Made by a program: the position numbers and the translations under genes. From contig CP073276.1 of NCBI GenBank assembly GCA_038561985.1, positions 930,001-994,000 on the forward strand: a stretch of 64,000 nt of DNA. Reading direction: 5' to 3'. The stretch is from Petrimonas sulfuriphila (GTDB taxonomy: Bacteria > Bacteroidota > Bacteroidia > Bacteroidales > Dysgonomonadaceae). The notes beneath the pieces were generated by a model. That model had not been told where the DNA came from. It searched no databases and saw only the letters and a program-made list of their open reading frames with translations. Below, in pieces: positions 1 to 8,708 of the stretch (the first letter of the stretch is position 1; the number at the start of each line of letters is the position of its first letter).

Positions 1-455
1 TTTATCGTTTTGGGGTCAAAGCTTATCTTGGTGTTTACAGGCATATTGTACAGGTATAGCGGTAGATTTAACTGGGGTACCAGCGATTCATAGTATTCTG
101 CCAATTCCGTCTGATCCATGACAAAATAAAACGGAGGGGTGGAAACTACTGCATCTGCACTGAAACTAGCTGCTGTTTCAGCCAACCGGATACTTTCCGT
201 AATGGAAGTATCTGAAATACCGACCAGCAGGGGCACTCTTTTTCGTATCAACCTGCTCGACTGACGAATCATTTCAATTCGGAGATTGATGGCCAGGTTT
301 GAGGCTTCTCCTGTTGTCCCCAAAATAAAAATGCCGTGTACACCACCCGATATCACGTGTTCAATCAATCTCTCCAAACCGGCAATATCCAGGGTGTTGT
401 TGTCGATAAGCGGAGTTACAAGTGGGGTTACTATTCCCTGAACAATTTTTCTCAT
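1..455 (-). CDS. Dihydrodipicolinate synthase / N-acetylneuraminate lyase family protein (3' end outside window)
   Basis: Reading leftward from an ATG at 455, 151 codons are visible before the window edge. The protein begins MRKIVQGIVTPLVTPL and carries the family's GTTGE motif at residues 46-50 and YNMP at 136-139, with Tyr136 in the catalytic tyrosine position. The Schiff-base lysine, expected near residue 165, lies beyond the window. The family is class I pyruvate-dependent TIM-barrel aldolases: DapA, NanA, KDG aldolase and hydroxyproline-pathway enzymes. Location downstream of a membrane protein and a LacI regulator favours a catabolic lyase over lysine biosynthesis, but the substrate cannot be read from this part. 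Confidence 0.85.
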   Translation of the reverse strand, partial: MRKIVQGIVTPLVTPLIDNNTLDIAGLERLIEHVISGGVHGIFILGTTGEASNLAINLRIEMIRQSSRLIRKRVPLLVGISDTSITESIRLAETAASFSADAVVSTPPFYFVMDQTELAEYYESLVPQLNLPLYLYNMPVNTKISFDPKTI

Positions 456-586
456 ATGATTTAAATTATTTATTTTCAAATTATAAGCAAGGCATCTACT
501 CACTTCAGCATAACAGGAGTACACCAGCCTTAGGCTCCTTTCATGTATCTAAACTTTTAGTTGTGTAAAAAATTGTTCGCATGAAT

Positions 587-1864
587 TTAGAAACGATTTT
601 GTGTTCCCGGCAATCCCTCGTGGAGATTAACTGCAATAAACGACATGACCGTAATAAAAAGTATCACTGCGACAAGCACCTTGAAGAGTTTCCGGGAGTC
701 AACCTGTAACAAAGGATGTGATGAAAAAGGACTTCCCTGTATTCGTGTCAACATCAGTATCACAATTAAATTGACAACATAGAGGTGAATATTCAATGCT
801 GCTTTTCCGCCCATCACTCCGTTGATGATGTATCCAAAAAGAATGTATACTGAGAAGTAGACGATAAAAACAAAACGTATGTCTCCTACATTGAACCCTG
901 TATGGACTTTTTTCAACCTATATCCGATCAAAGCTGCCGATATAACCAAGATAATCAGTGAGGATATGCTGCTTATTTTGCCGGTCAGTTCAGGTTGCAC
1001 AACCTCAGCTCCCGTTCTAAACCGCTCGATAACAGGATCAAACGAAAGAGATTGCTGAAATACAACGAAAGGTATAACCAGAAACACCAGCACAAATGCC
1101 ACTCTGTTTTCCCATGCTTTAACCGGAGAAACGGTTTGGGGCCACACTGAGGTAAAAATACCGTAGGCAAGGGCAATCCCTCCAAAAAATCCGATACTGT
1201 ACTCCATGACATTCCACATATTAAACGGAATCTCCGCGACCATTCCAACAATTTGTAGAAAGTTTCCGAAAGCAAAGCCAAACCCTGTGCCGATACCGGT
1301 AATCAACGATATCCTGGTCGTTGCCGGAAATCCCTTTCGGGCAGTGTACCACAAAAAAGCAAGCGCAGCTCCCAGGCAAATGGCCCAGGCTTCCGAACGG
1401 GGAGGGGTCATTAACCATTCGAGTTGTCGAATCAAGAGCCCGTAAACGATTAGTCCTCCCATGCCCATTTGAGCAAAAAGGACTCCCCACTCCACCTTTC
1501 TCTCTTTCGAGGATTCCAGGGAAAGCCCCGTCAAACCTCCCCCCAATACCCCAAACAGTGTTCCGATAGCAAACAGCATCGTCAATCCGTATAAGGCATT
1601 TGGATAATTATTGCTCATACCGTAACCCACAACAAGACCGTAACTTATCATTCCTGTAATACCCCACCCGACAGATGCTGCAAGCACTGTCGGCAACATT
1701 TTGCTGTACCAGTCTTTACGCCTCGAAACCAAGATCAGGCCCAGAGTGGCTATGCCACCTGCCCATGCTGCTCCCTGCTCATGTCCAAAGTGACCGCGGA
1801 CTGCCCACGCAGTCCCCAGCGTCATCCCAACCATCAGTATATGCAATGCTTGATTTTTATTCAT
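587..1864 (-). CDS. Polytopic membrane protein of unknown function
   Basis: A 425-residue, very hydrophobic protein with about ten to twelve predicted membrane helices spread over its whole length. The first helix region carries the motif RGHFGHEQGAAWAG (about residues 23-36), followed by several Gly-rich helices. I do not recognise a named family. It lies between the LacI-type regulator upstream and the DapA/NanA-like lyase downstream, all on the same strand, so an uptake or sensing role for the compound degraded by the lyase is a reasonable guess but not shown. The start is an ATG at 1864. Confidence 0.75.
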   Translation of the reverse strand: MNKNQALHILMVGMTLGTAWAVRGHFGHEQGAAWAGGIATLGLILVSRRKDWYSKMLPTVLAASVGWGITGMISYGLVVGYGMSNNYPNALYGLTMLFAIGTLFGVLGGGLTGLSLESSKERKVEWGVLFAQMGMGGLIVYGLLIRQLEWLMTPPRSEAWAICLGAALAFLWYTARKGFPATTRISLITGIGTGFGFAFGNFLQIVGMVAEIPFNMWNVMEYSIGFFGGIALAYGIFTSVWPQTVSPVKAWENRVAFVLVFLVIPFVVFQQSLSFDPVIERFRTGAEVVQPELTGKISSISSLIILVISAALIGYRLKKVHTGFNVGDIRFVFIVYFSVYILFGYIINGVMGGKAALNIHLYVVNLIVILMLTRIQGSPFSSHPLLQVDSRKLFKVLVAVILFITVMSFIAVNLHEGLPGTQNRF

Positions 1865-1940
1865 TGTTCAATTCATTGTTTTCTTCTTATTCGTTCTGTC
1901 ATCCAGTGCCTCTTCTTATTATCTTTTTAATCGCAGAAAT

Positions 1941-1956
1941 GCTAAAACGATTCAGC
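1941..1956. promoter_or_regulatory. Candidate LacI-family operator
   Basis: GCTAAAACGATTCAGC is an imperfect palindrome centred on CG: 12 of 16 positions match its own reverse complement. This is the usual form of LacI/PurR-family operators. It lies about 80 bp upstream of the membrane-protein start, in the gap between that gene and the LacI-type regulator gene, so it could let the regulator repress the two catabolic genes. No binding data. Confidence 0.5.
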
Positions 1957-2057
1957 TATGTGGTAAAAAAACAACATGACTTCCAAACCCTTCAGGTACA
2001 AAAAAATAAAAATAATGTTACCAATCCTATACGTTTTTATTAAGAAAAAATTAAGTT

Positions 2058-3098
2058 TTATACGTTATCCATTTTGATGGATGAATGCTGTATAATCAGT
2101 TCCGGTTCGATAAACGTCTTGGAAAACTTACGGTTCTCCCCATATTTTATCTTATCTATCAAGGTATTAACCGCTTCCTCCGTAATCATATCAATCGGTT
2201 GCTTGATATACGTTATCGGAGAATAGTACAAGTCGAACAACTCACTACCATAGAATCCTACCACTGCCACATCGTCGGGAATCCGCTTATTCAATTTGTT
2301 TAAACTACGCAGGCCGGCTACCAACAAGGCATTTGTAATAAAAATTACGGCTTCCGCATTCTTTCTATTGACTAAATAATCAAGTGCTTTTTCAACTTCG
2401 GGAAGCGGATGATCAATATTTACGCTTTTCACGTTAACGTATTCGCCAAGCTCATGGTTATTCATGGTTTCCTTATACCCGAGAATACGGTCTCTGATGT
2501 TACTCAATCCAGATTTATAAGAGATTAACGCAATATTTCTGTACCCTTGTTCAATTAAATGCATCGTAGCCTGTTTAGTCGCATTGAAATTGTTCAGGCA
2601 CGAATAACTTACCTCCAGTTCAGGGAAATACCTGTCGATAAGTACAACAGGAATATTTTTCTTGTGTAATTCGGCGATCATGCCTTGTGATCCCTCGCAC
2701 GGAACGATGATTAATCCAGCAACACCCTTGTCAAGCATGACATCGATCAGTTGTCTGGTTTTTACTAAACTCTCATCGGAACTGCCGAAAATGACCTTGT
2801 AATTAATTTCGTTGGTTTTGTTTTCAATGATACGCGAAATCGTTGAGTAGAAAGGATTTGAAATATCCGTCACGATTAACCCGATGAGTTGAGAGTTACC
2901 GGTACGCAATCCTTTGGCAACCATATTGGGTGAATATTGTAACTCCCTGGCCGCTCGTTTTACCAAAGTAGCCGTCTCCTCGCTTATCCTGTATTGCTTG
3001 GCTTTTCCGTTTAAAACAGCTGAAACCAACGTTTTGGATACGCCGATGTGGTTGGCCAAATCCTTTAAGGAAACTCTATCTCTAGGCTTTTCATCCAC
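2058..3098 (-). CDS. LacI-family transcriptional regulator
   Basis: About 346 residues. An N-terminal helix-turn-helix (VSLKDLANHIGVSKTLVSAVLNG) is followed by the hinge helix region (YSPNMVAKGLRTG) and a periplasmic-binding-protein-like effector domain starting at IGLIVTDISNPFYS. The open frame extends upstream to a TTG at 3149, but those 17 residues do not look like the family. A GTG at 3098 gives a normal LacI length, so I use it. It lies upstream of the membrane protein and lyase on the same strand and probably controls them through the palindrome at 1941-1956. The effector is unknown, presumably a sugar or sugar acid. Confidence 0.85.
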   Translation of the reverse strand: MDEKPRDRVSLKDLANHIGVSKTLVSAVLNGKAKQYRISEETATLVKRAARELQYSPNMVAKGLRTGNSQLIGLIVTDISNPFYSTISRIIENKTNEINYKVIFGSSDESLVKTRQLIDVMLDKGVAGLIIVPCEGSQGMIAELHKKNIPVVLIDRYFPELEVSYSCLNNFNATKQATMHLIEQGYRNIALISYKSGLSNIRDRILGYKETMNNHELGEYVNVKSVNIDHPLPEVEKALDYLVNRKNAEAVIFITNALLVAGLRSLNKLNKRIPDDVAVVGFYGSELFDLYYSPITYIKQPIDMITEEAVNTLIDKIKYGENRKFSKTFIEPELIIQHSSIKMDNV

Positions 3099-3235
3099 AA
3101 CAGTTATTGTTTTTCTCCACAAAAATATCTTGCTGTATCGAATCAGCAAAATATTTTAAGTTAAAAAACAACCTTTATGCTGTAAAACATATATCATCTG
3201 ATTTTAGGGAAATGCCATTTACCTGGATACCTGAG

Positions 3236-4231
3236 TTAATCCGGAAAAATCATTGTAAATTTACTTCCACCTTTTTCCGATCTTACCACTATTTTCCCTT
3301 TGTGGCGCAACATTATTTGTCGGCAAATACTAAGACCTATGCCGGATCCGGTAGGTTTTGTAGAATAAAAGGGAATGAAAATTTTCTCCATGGCTTCGGA
3401 TGAAATACCTTGACCGTTATCCGAAACCGAAATATGGATTTCGCCGCCTATCTTTTCGGCTTTTACCTCTATTTTAGATTTAGGTTGTGTAACGCAAGCT
3501 TCGTGGGCGTTTTTTAGCAGATTGAGCAACAATTGATCCGTCATGCCCTTGTCGGCCTTTAGAATAAGCTGATCGGGATAAACAGAATAGGCAAATTGAA
3601 TACCGCCGGGACCAACCAGTTGTTGCATCGATTTGAGCATCGACTGCACGTGAATAGGCTGAACGGTAGGTTGCGGCAAGTGTGTAAGTTTGCGGTAATT
3701 TTCGATGAACGAAAGTAATCCTTTGCTACGTCGGTGGATGGTTTCCATCCCCTGTTTCATGATGCGATACGCTTCGGGATCGGTATCATCTGGCATTTTG
3801 CGTTCGTTGAGCGTTTCGGAAAGAGAAATAATGGGCGTGATACTGTTCATGATTTCGTGCGTGAGCACACTGATAAGTTTTTGCCACGCTTGTGACTCGG
3901 CTTCGTCCATCATGGCATCGTGCGTACGGGAACGAAAAATATCGAGTGCTTCGTTCATTTCTTGCGAAAGGAGATTGATCTCATCGTTAGCTCCAGAACT
4001 GACAAAGTGTGTAGAGAAGTCGGAATGACGAATACCTGCAATCAATTGTTCCATGCGACTGATCAGTTTTTTGCGATCTAAATACATTGAAACCGCAACC
4101 GCCACAATTGCAACCAATATTATTGCTGACGAGAAGATAAATCCTTTCAGGTAAATCCACGCTACAATCAACGATGACAACACAATCGTGGTGATTTTCA
4201 GGGAAAAGAGGTGCTTGGACTTGAACTTCAT
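3236..4231 (-). CDS. Sensor histidine kinase of an NtrB-like two-component pair
   Basis: A 331-residue protein with two N-terminal membrane helices (about 12-27 and 30-49), a short linker, a dimerisation/phosphoacceptor helix with His125 in SVLTHEIMNSITPI, and a C-terminal ATPase domain. The latter has an N box (LLNLLKNAHEA), a G1 box (DNGQGIS) and a G2 box (GSGIGLSI). There is almost no periplasmic domain, so the signal is probably sensed in or near the membrane. Its ATG overlaps the stop of the response-regulator gene (ATGA), so the two are translationally coupled. The pair lies next to the efflux genes and most likely controls them. Confidence 0.9.
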   Translation of the reverse strand: MKFKSKHLFSLKITTIVLSSLIVAWIYLKGFIFSSAIILVAIVAVAVSMYLDRKKLISRMEQLIAGIRHSDFSTHFVSSGANDEINLLSQEMNEALDIFRSRTHDAMMDEAESQAWQKLISVLTHEIMNSITPIISLSETLNERKMPDDTDPEAYRIMKQGMETIHRRSKGLLSFIENYRKLTHLPQPTVQPIHVQSMLKSMQQLVGPGGIQFAYSVYPDQLILKADKGMTDQLLLNLLKNAHEACVTQPKSKIEVKAEKIGGEIHISVSDNGQGISSEAMEKIFIPFYSTKPTGSGIGLSICRQIMLRHKGKIVVRSEKGGSKFTMIFPD

Positions 4232-5595
4232 CGTTGTTTATATTTATCTATTTTCCGATATAAGGTAAATCTCGAAATACCCAGCAATTCTGCTGCTTGA
4301 TTCATGTTTCCGTCAGCTTGTTCGAGGGCTTTTTCGATGGCTGATTGTTCCAGTTCTTCCAAATTCAGGTTCTCGGATTTCGTTTTTCGCACCGGCGCCG
4401 GTTTCAGCATAAAGTCATCGGCAGAAAGCGTATATCCCGATGCCAAAATCACAGCGCGTTCCATAGCGTGCTGCAATTCGCGCACGTTGCCCGGCCAGTT
4501 GTATGCGTTTAGTTTCCGCAACGCAGATGTAGAAATGCACCGGATGTCTTTCTTGTATTTTTTCGCGAAGCGATGTAAAAAGTGACCGGCAAGTAGTTCA
4601 ATATCTTTTCCACGCTCACGCAATGGCGGAATATGCAACTCGATAGTATTGATGCGATAGAGCAAATCTTGCCGAAAATAGCTACGAGCAACCATTTCGT
4701 GAATATCGACATTTGTGGCGCAAAGCAAACGTACGTTTATGTGTATGGGAGAAGTGCCGCCAAGACGCATTATTTGTTGTTTTTCGATAGCTGTTAACAA
4801 CTTCATTTGCGTTGCTGGCGTGAGATTTCCGATTTCGTCCAGAAAAAGTGTTCCGCCCGATGCAATTTCAAACCGTCCGGCTTTTTCCTTCTTAGCATCG
4901 GTAAACGCCCCTTTTTCGTATCCAAAAAGTTCGCTTTCGAACAGTGTTTCGGGAATAGCGCCTAAATCGATATGCACAAACGGCTTGCCGGCGCGTGGTG
5001 AGCAACAATAAAGCAGGTTGGCAATCAGGTCTTTCCCCGTTCCGTTTTCACCCAGGATCAGTATGTTGGCATCGGCATTTTTCAGTTTGTCGATGGTTTC
5101 AAACAAGGATTGCATTACTTGGCTTTCTCCGATAACTTCGGGAAACGAAAGGTTGCTCTCAAGAGCCGCCACTTGTTTTTTCAGTTGCGAAACTTCTGTA
5201 CGTTTACGGCGTAATTCCACGCCCGAAGCCACCGTGGCCAGCAATTTGTCCTTTGCCCACGGTTTGGGAATAAAATCGGTAGCGCCGGCTTTAATTGCTT
5301 GCACCGCTTTCTCAGTATCGGAATAGGCAGTTACGAAAATCACCACCGCATCGGAATCGGTTTCCTTTATCTTTTTTAGCCAGAAAAAACCTTCATGTCC
5401 GCTATCTGCATCTTTCGTAAAGTTCATGTCGAGTAAAATCACGTCAGGAGCGAACGTTTCTATGAAATGAGCGATGCGTTCGGGTTGTGTTGTGACTTTT
5501 ACCTTTTCCACGTGCGGTTGCAGCAGTAGATTAAGAGCGAAGAGAATGTCTTCGTTATCGTCAACGATGAGTATTTTTCCTTGTTTGGTTGTCAT
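4228..5595 (-). CDS. NtrC-family sigma-54-type response regulator
   Basis: From the ATG at 5595 it has 455 residues. The frame runs on to 5646, but that would overlap the upstream ATPase gene. Domains: receiver with phosphoacceptor Asp in VILLDMNF (about residue 56); AAA+ domain with Walker A GENGTGKD and Walker B GGTLFLDEIGN; and a Fis-type helix-turn-helix at the C-terminus (MNQAAELLGISRFTLYRKI). The sigma-54 contact loop reads GAFTDA instead of the classical GAFTGA. Proteins of this class bind upstream sites and remodel sigma-54 RNA polymerase. Its partner kinase follows with a 4-bp overlap. The efflux operon starting at 7129 is the likely target. Confidence 0.92.
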   Translation of the reverse strand: MTTKQGKILIVDDNEDILFALNLLLQPHVEKVKVTTQPERIAHFIETFAPDVILLDMNFTKDADSGHEGFFWLKKIKETDSDAVVIFVTAYSDTEKAVQAIKAGATDFIPKPWAKDKLLATVASGVELRRKRTEVSQLKKQVAALESNLSFPEVIGESQVMQSLFETIDKLKNADANILILGENGTGKDLIANLLYCCSPRAGKPFVHIDLGAIPETLFESELFGYEKGAFTDAKKEKAGRFEIASGGTLFLDEIGNLTPATQMKLLTAIEKQQIMRLGGTSPIHINVRLLCATNVDIHEMVARSYFRQDLLYRINTIELHIPPLRERGKDIELLAGHFLHRFAKKYKKDIRCISTSALRKLNAYNWPGNVRELQHAMERAVILASGYTLSADDFMLKPAPVRKTKSENLNLEELEQSAIEKALEQADGNMNQAAELLGISRFTLYRKIDKYKQR

Positions 5596-5617
5596 GGTTG
5601 TCGAATTAAAAAACTTA

Positions 5618-6778
5618 TCAAACATCTGTTTCATTCCACGGCACAATTTGTGCTACGGTACGGTTTTGCCTTTCGTTTCCGCCGTAAATCAATGTTTTTG
5701 TGAGTTTCGTTTCTTTTGCGAGTGCAGCGTAATAATTTAATCCCTTAAACAAATCCGGCATAATGGTCTGTGTTGCTTTGATTTCTACAATTTCAGTTTG
5801 CTGCGACTTTTCGAGTACCATGTCCACCTCGTTGCCTTCCGAATCCCGCCAAAACCACGGCTCTATTTGTTTTTCATTTTTATGATGCAGACGCTTTACG
5901 TATTGCGAAATAATCATATTTTCAAACAATGTGCCCTTTATGGATTGATTTTCAATTTTCGATACGTCATTTATTTTTAGCAGATTACTTAATAACCCTG
6001 TGTCGTAGAAATAAAGCTTGGGAGATTTGACAATGCGTTTGCTAAAATTGTTGTAAAAGGGTCTCAGCAGAAAAATGATGTAACTGTTTTCTAATGCCGA
6101 CAGCCACGCCTTTACTGTTGGCGACGAAATGCCACATTCTTTTGCCAAGTTGCTCATATTCAAGATCTGCCCTGCACGAGTTGCACACAATGTCAAAAAC
6201 TTTTGGAAAAGGCTCATATCCTTGATGGCAATCAATTCGCTCACATCGCGCTGAATGTAGGTTTCGATGTAGTTCGGATAAAAATCCGAAGGCTTGATAT
6301 TTCGGTCGTAAATAGCAGGGTAAAAACCTTTTTTCAAATATTCCGCGTATTCTGGTTGAAGTAGTTCCGCATTTGTCAATTCTTGAAAATCGAACGGAAA
6401 AAGCCGAAAAATGGCAACTCTACCCGCCAAACTTTGCGTGATGTTTTGCATCAGATGAAAGTTTTGCGAACCCGAAAAAATAAATTGCCCCATTATTCTG
6501 CTATCGTCAACAATGGATTGAATATATGAAAACAAATGCGGTACGCGCTGCACTTCATCAAAAATAACATATTTACCATACTGGTTTAAAAAACTTTGCG
6601 GATCGGTTTCCGCAAAATTTCGCGTATCCGGATTTTCAAGGTTCACATACCTGTAATCCGAAAACATCTCTTTTAGCAACGTTGTTTTGCCTGATTGTCT
6701 TGGTCCCGTAAGTGCGATAATGGGATATTTTTCTGCAAGTTGTTTCATAGCACCTGCTATTTCCCGATTAACCATCAT
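5618..6778 (-). CDS. AAA ATPase with C-terminal DUF4143 domain (first copy)
   Basis: A 386-residue protein. Walker A is GPRQSGKTTLL (about residues 25-35), Walker B is YVIFDEVQRVP, and a sensor-like IFSGSQNF follows. A winged-helix stretch (ECGISSPTVKAWLSAL) leads into the DUF4143 part (SPKLYFYDTGLLSNLL). The C-terminus has EVDMV about 15 residues before VEIKAT, the spacing of a PD-(D/E)XK nuclease-like core. The family is common in Bacteroidetes and archaea and its function is not established. It lies opposite in strand to the exporter genes, with a 22-bp tandem-repeat array and a TATCTTTG box just upstream. The 378-residue protein at 8709-9845 is a paralogue. Confidence 0.88.
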   Translation of the reverse strand: MMVNREIAGAMKQLAEKYPIIALTGPRQSGKTTLLKEMFSDYRYVNLENPDTRNFAETDPQSFLNQYGKYVIFDEVQRVPHLFSYIQSIVDDSRIMGQFIFSGSQNFHLMQNITQSLAGRVAIFRLFPFDFQELTNAELLQPEYAEYLKKGFYPAIYDRNIKPSDFYPNYIETYIQRDVSELIAIKDMSLFQKFLTLCATRAGQILNMSNLAKECGISSPTVKAWLSALENSYIIFLLRPFYNNFSKRIVKSPKLYFYDTGLLSNLLKINDVSKIENQSIKGTLFENMIISQYVKRLHHKNEKQIEPWFWRDSEGNEVDMVLEKSQQTEIVEIKATQTIMPDLFKGLNYYAALAKETKLTKTLIYGGNERQNRTVAQIVPWNETDV

Positions 6779-6808
6779 AGTTTATTGTTTTTTAGATTGT
6801 TTTGGATG

Positions 6809-6816
6809 CAAAGATA
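6809..6816 (-). promoter_or_regulatory. -7 promoter element for the first DUF4143 ATPase
   Basis: TATCTTTG on the minus strand, a perfect match to the Bacteroidetes -7 element TAnnTTTG, 31 bp before the ATG at 6778. No TTTG is present at the -33 position. Instead the first repeat of the 6834-6928 array starts there. Confidence 0.55.
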
Positions 6817-6833
6817 CTTAATATTTTAAAAAT

Positions 6834-6928
6834 ACAGGACTATAACTTTAAATTTACAGGACCACAACTTTAAATTTACAGAACTCCAACTTTAAATTTG
6901 CAGGATTTGTTGTTTAAATTTACACAAC
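6834..6928. repeat. 22-bp tandem repeat, four units
   Basis: Units start at 6834, 6856, 6878 and 6900. Each consists of a 7-nt part (ACAGGAC, ACAGAAC or GCAGGAT) and a 15-nt part ending in CTTTAAATTT or GTTTAAATTT. A partial fifth unit (ACACAAC) ends at 6928. The fourth unit is the most diverged. The array begins 18 bp upstream of the -7 box of the DUF4143 gene, where a repressor or activator would act, so an operator role is likely. Confidence 0.8.
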
Positions 6929-7128
6929 TTTTACCCTAAACATTCATTAGACTTTAAACATTAAACTTAATTCCCACCACAAATGTAAACAATATATCTT
7001 TACAAAACTGTGCGAAATCGAACTCAATTTGTGCGATTCCACACTTTTTGCAAAAAACATTAAAATCGTAATAATCTAATTATCTTATACATACGCCTTT
7101 GGTACAACTTTTGTTATTTGTTTTTTAT
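6929..7128. other. Upstream region of the exporter operon with a TGTGCGA direct repeat
   Basis: A 200-bp AT-rich gap between the repeat array and tolC. It holds TGTGCGA at 7009-7015 and again at 7030-7036, 21 bp apart (two helical turns). The second copy is also part of a short dyad, TGTGcgattcCACA. At about 7099 there is TGGTAC-N5-TTGT, which has the spacing of a sigma-54 -24/-12 promoter but GT in place of the usual GC. These would suit control by the NtrC-type regulator. The assignment is tentative. Confidence 0.35.
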
Positions 7129-8640
7129 ATGAAACAAATCATCGTCATTCTCTCCTTGTTTGCCTTCGGGCATTTGGCAGCAGCTCAAGACACACTTCGG
7201 CTCACATTGGACGAAGCGGTGGCGCTTGCCCGGAAGCAGTCGCCGCAGGCGGTGGCGGCACGCCATCAATACCGGGCGGCTTATTGGAATTGGCGGTCGT
7301 TCAAGGCCGATTACCTGCCCAGCCTGACGTTCTCGTCCAATTCGCAGCTCAACCGGTCCATCAGTCCGGTTACGCTGCCCGATGGAACCGATAGTTTTGT
7401 ACACCGCAACCAATTGCTCAACGACGGCTCAATGACCATCAATCAAAATATTGCCCCACTTGGAGGTAGCGTGTTCGTACAGAGCGGTTTGCAGCGATTG
7501 GATATTTTCTCCGAAAACCAATACTCGTTCAAATCCACGCCCGTGGTCGTCGGATATTCGCAAAATCTGTTCGGTTACAACTACCTGAAATGGAATAAGC
7601 GCATCGAGCCTGTACGATACAGCACAGCACAAAAACACTACGCCGAAACGCTCGAATTAGTGGCTTCGGAGGCGGCAATGAAATTTTTTCAGTTGGCTAC
7701 GGCGCAAAGCAATTTACGTTCGGCAAACTACAATTACGCCAATGCCGATACCCTTTATACTTACGCCAAAGGACGTTACGAAATAGGCACCATAACCGAA
7801 AACGAGATGCTGCAACTGGAAATCAATTACCTTTCGGAACAAACCAATCGCCTGAATGCCCGCATTGAAATGGACGACCGAATACAGGATTTACGCAGTT
7901 TTTTGGGAATTACGGAAAACATGGAAATGGTGGCGGAAGTGAGTGAAGCAGTGCCCCATTTTACTGTTCCCGTGGACGATGCGCTACAACTTGCGCGCCA
8001 AAACAGTCCCGACATGGAGCTGCTTGCCTTGCAAAAACTTCAAAGCGAAAGTGCGGTGGCCTATGCCAAAGCTTCGCGAGGATTTAAGGCTGATTTGTAT
8101 ATGCAGTTCGGCTTGTCGCAAACCGACCGCAGTTTTGCCAACGTCTATCACAATCCGCTTAACCAGCAATTGGCTAGTTTGGGCATTCGCATCCCGATTT
8201 TGGATTGGGGCGTGGGGCGCGGACGGGTGGAAGTGGCAAAAAGCAACCTCGAAAAAGTAAAAATAGACATTGCGCAAGCGCGAACCGATTTTGATTCCAA
8301 CGTGATAAAACTTGTGAAGCAGTTTAACCTGCAAGCCGATAAAGTGGCTATCGCGCAGAAAACATCGGTACGTGCCGCTCGCCGGAACGATGTGGCCTAC
8401 CGTCTTTATTTATTAGGCAAATCCACCGTTCTCGACCTCAACGCCGCCACTGCCGAAAAAGACCGTTCGCAACGCGACTATATCCGCGAACTGCAAAACT
8501 ACTGGAGCCTCTATTACGGATTGCGGAGCATCACGGGATGGGATTTTGAGAAGAATAGTCCGATTTTGAATGTGTCAGTACAGAAAATAGAGTACAGATG
8601 TCAGAAGACGGAAGACAATTTTTATAGTTTAATTAAATAA
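7129..8640 (+). CDS. TolC-family outer-membrane efflux protein
   Basis: I start at the ATG at 7129, which gives MKQIIVILSLFAFGHLAAAQ, a clear signal peptide. The frame itself opens ten codons earlier. The mature part of about 480 residues shows the duplicated TolC pattern: LTLDEAVALARKQSPQAVAARHQYRAA near the N-terminus and a second start at VDDALQLARQNSPDMELLALQK near residue 290, each followed by long amphipathic helices. It would form the trimeric outer-membrane channel for the adaptor and permeases downstream. The last 25 residues are poorly conserved-looking. The second DUF4143 gene lies on the opposite strand between it and the adaptor gene. Confidence 0.9.
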   Translation: MKQIIVILSLFAFGHLAAAQDTLRLTLDEAVALARKQSPQAVAARHQYRAAYWNWRSFKADYLPSLTFSSNSQLNRSISPVTLPDGTDSFVHRNQLLNDGSMTINQNIAPLGGSVFVQSGLQRLDIFSENQYSFKSTPVVVGYSQNLFGYNYLKWNKRIEPVRYSTAQKHYAETLELVASEAAMKFFQLATAQSNLRSANYNYANADTLYTYAKGRYEIGTITENEMLQLEINYLSEQTNRLNARIEMDDRIQDLRSFLGITENMEMVAEVSEAVPHFTVPVDDALQLARQNSPDMELLALQKLQSESAVAYAKASRGFKADLYMQFGLSQTDRSFANVYHNPLNQQLASLGIRIPILDWGVGRGRVEVAKSNLEKVKIDIAQARTDFDSNVIKLVKQFNLQADKVAIAQKTSVRAARRNDVAYRLYLLGKSTVLDLNAATAEKDRSQRDYIRELQNYWSLYYGLRSITGWDFEKNSPILNVSVQKIEYRCQKTEDNFYSLIK

Positions 8641-8708
8641 AACCGGTACAGCAAAGCGTTGCTCTACTTCAAAAATTGAAATAATAATATAAGCGAAAAT
8701 TGATCTGA

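Noticed and set aside
985-1281. Reading frames of 60-120 residues on the other strand or frames of real genes (for example at 985-1281, 15032-15343, 28908-29195)
   Set aside because: They overlap well-supported genes, lack recognisable motifs and have compositions expected of shadow frames.
6834-6928. CRISPR array
   Set aside because: The units are directly adjacent, with a 22-bp period and no variable spacers, and no cas genes are present. It is a simple tandem repeat.
7030-7053. Strong sigma-54 promoter ending in TTTTTGC at 7044-7051
   Set aside because: A TTGC is present, but the position 10 bp upstream is TC rather than GG, so the -24 element is missing.
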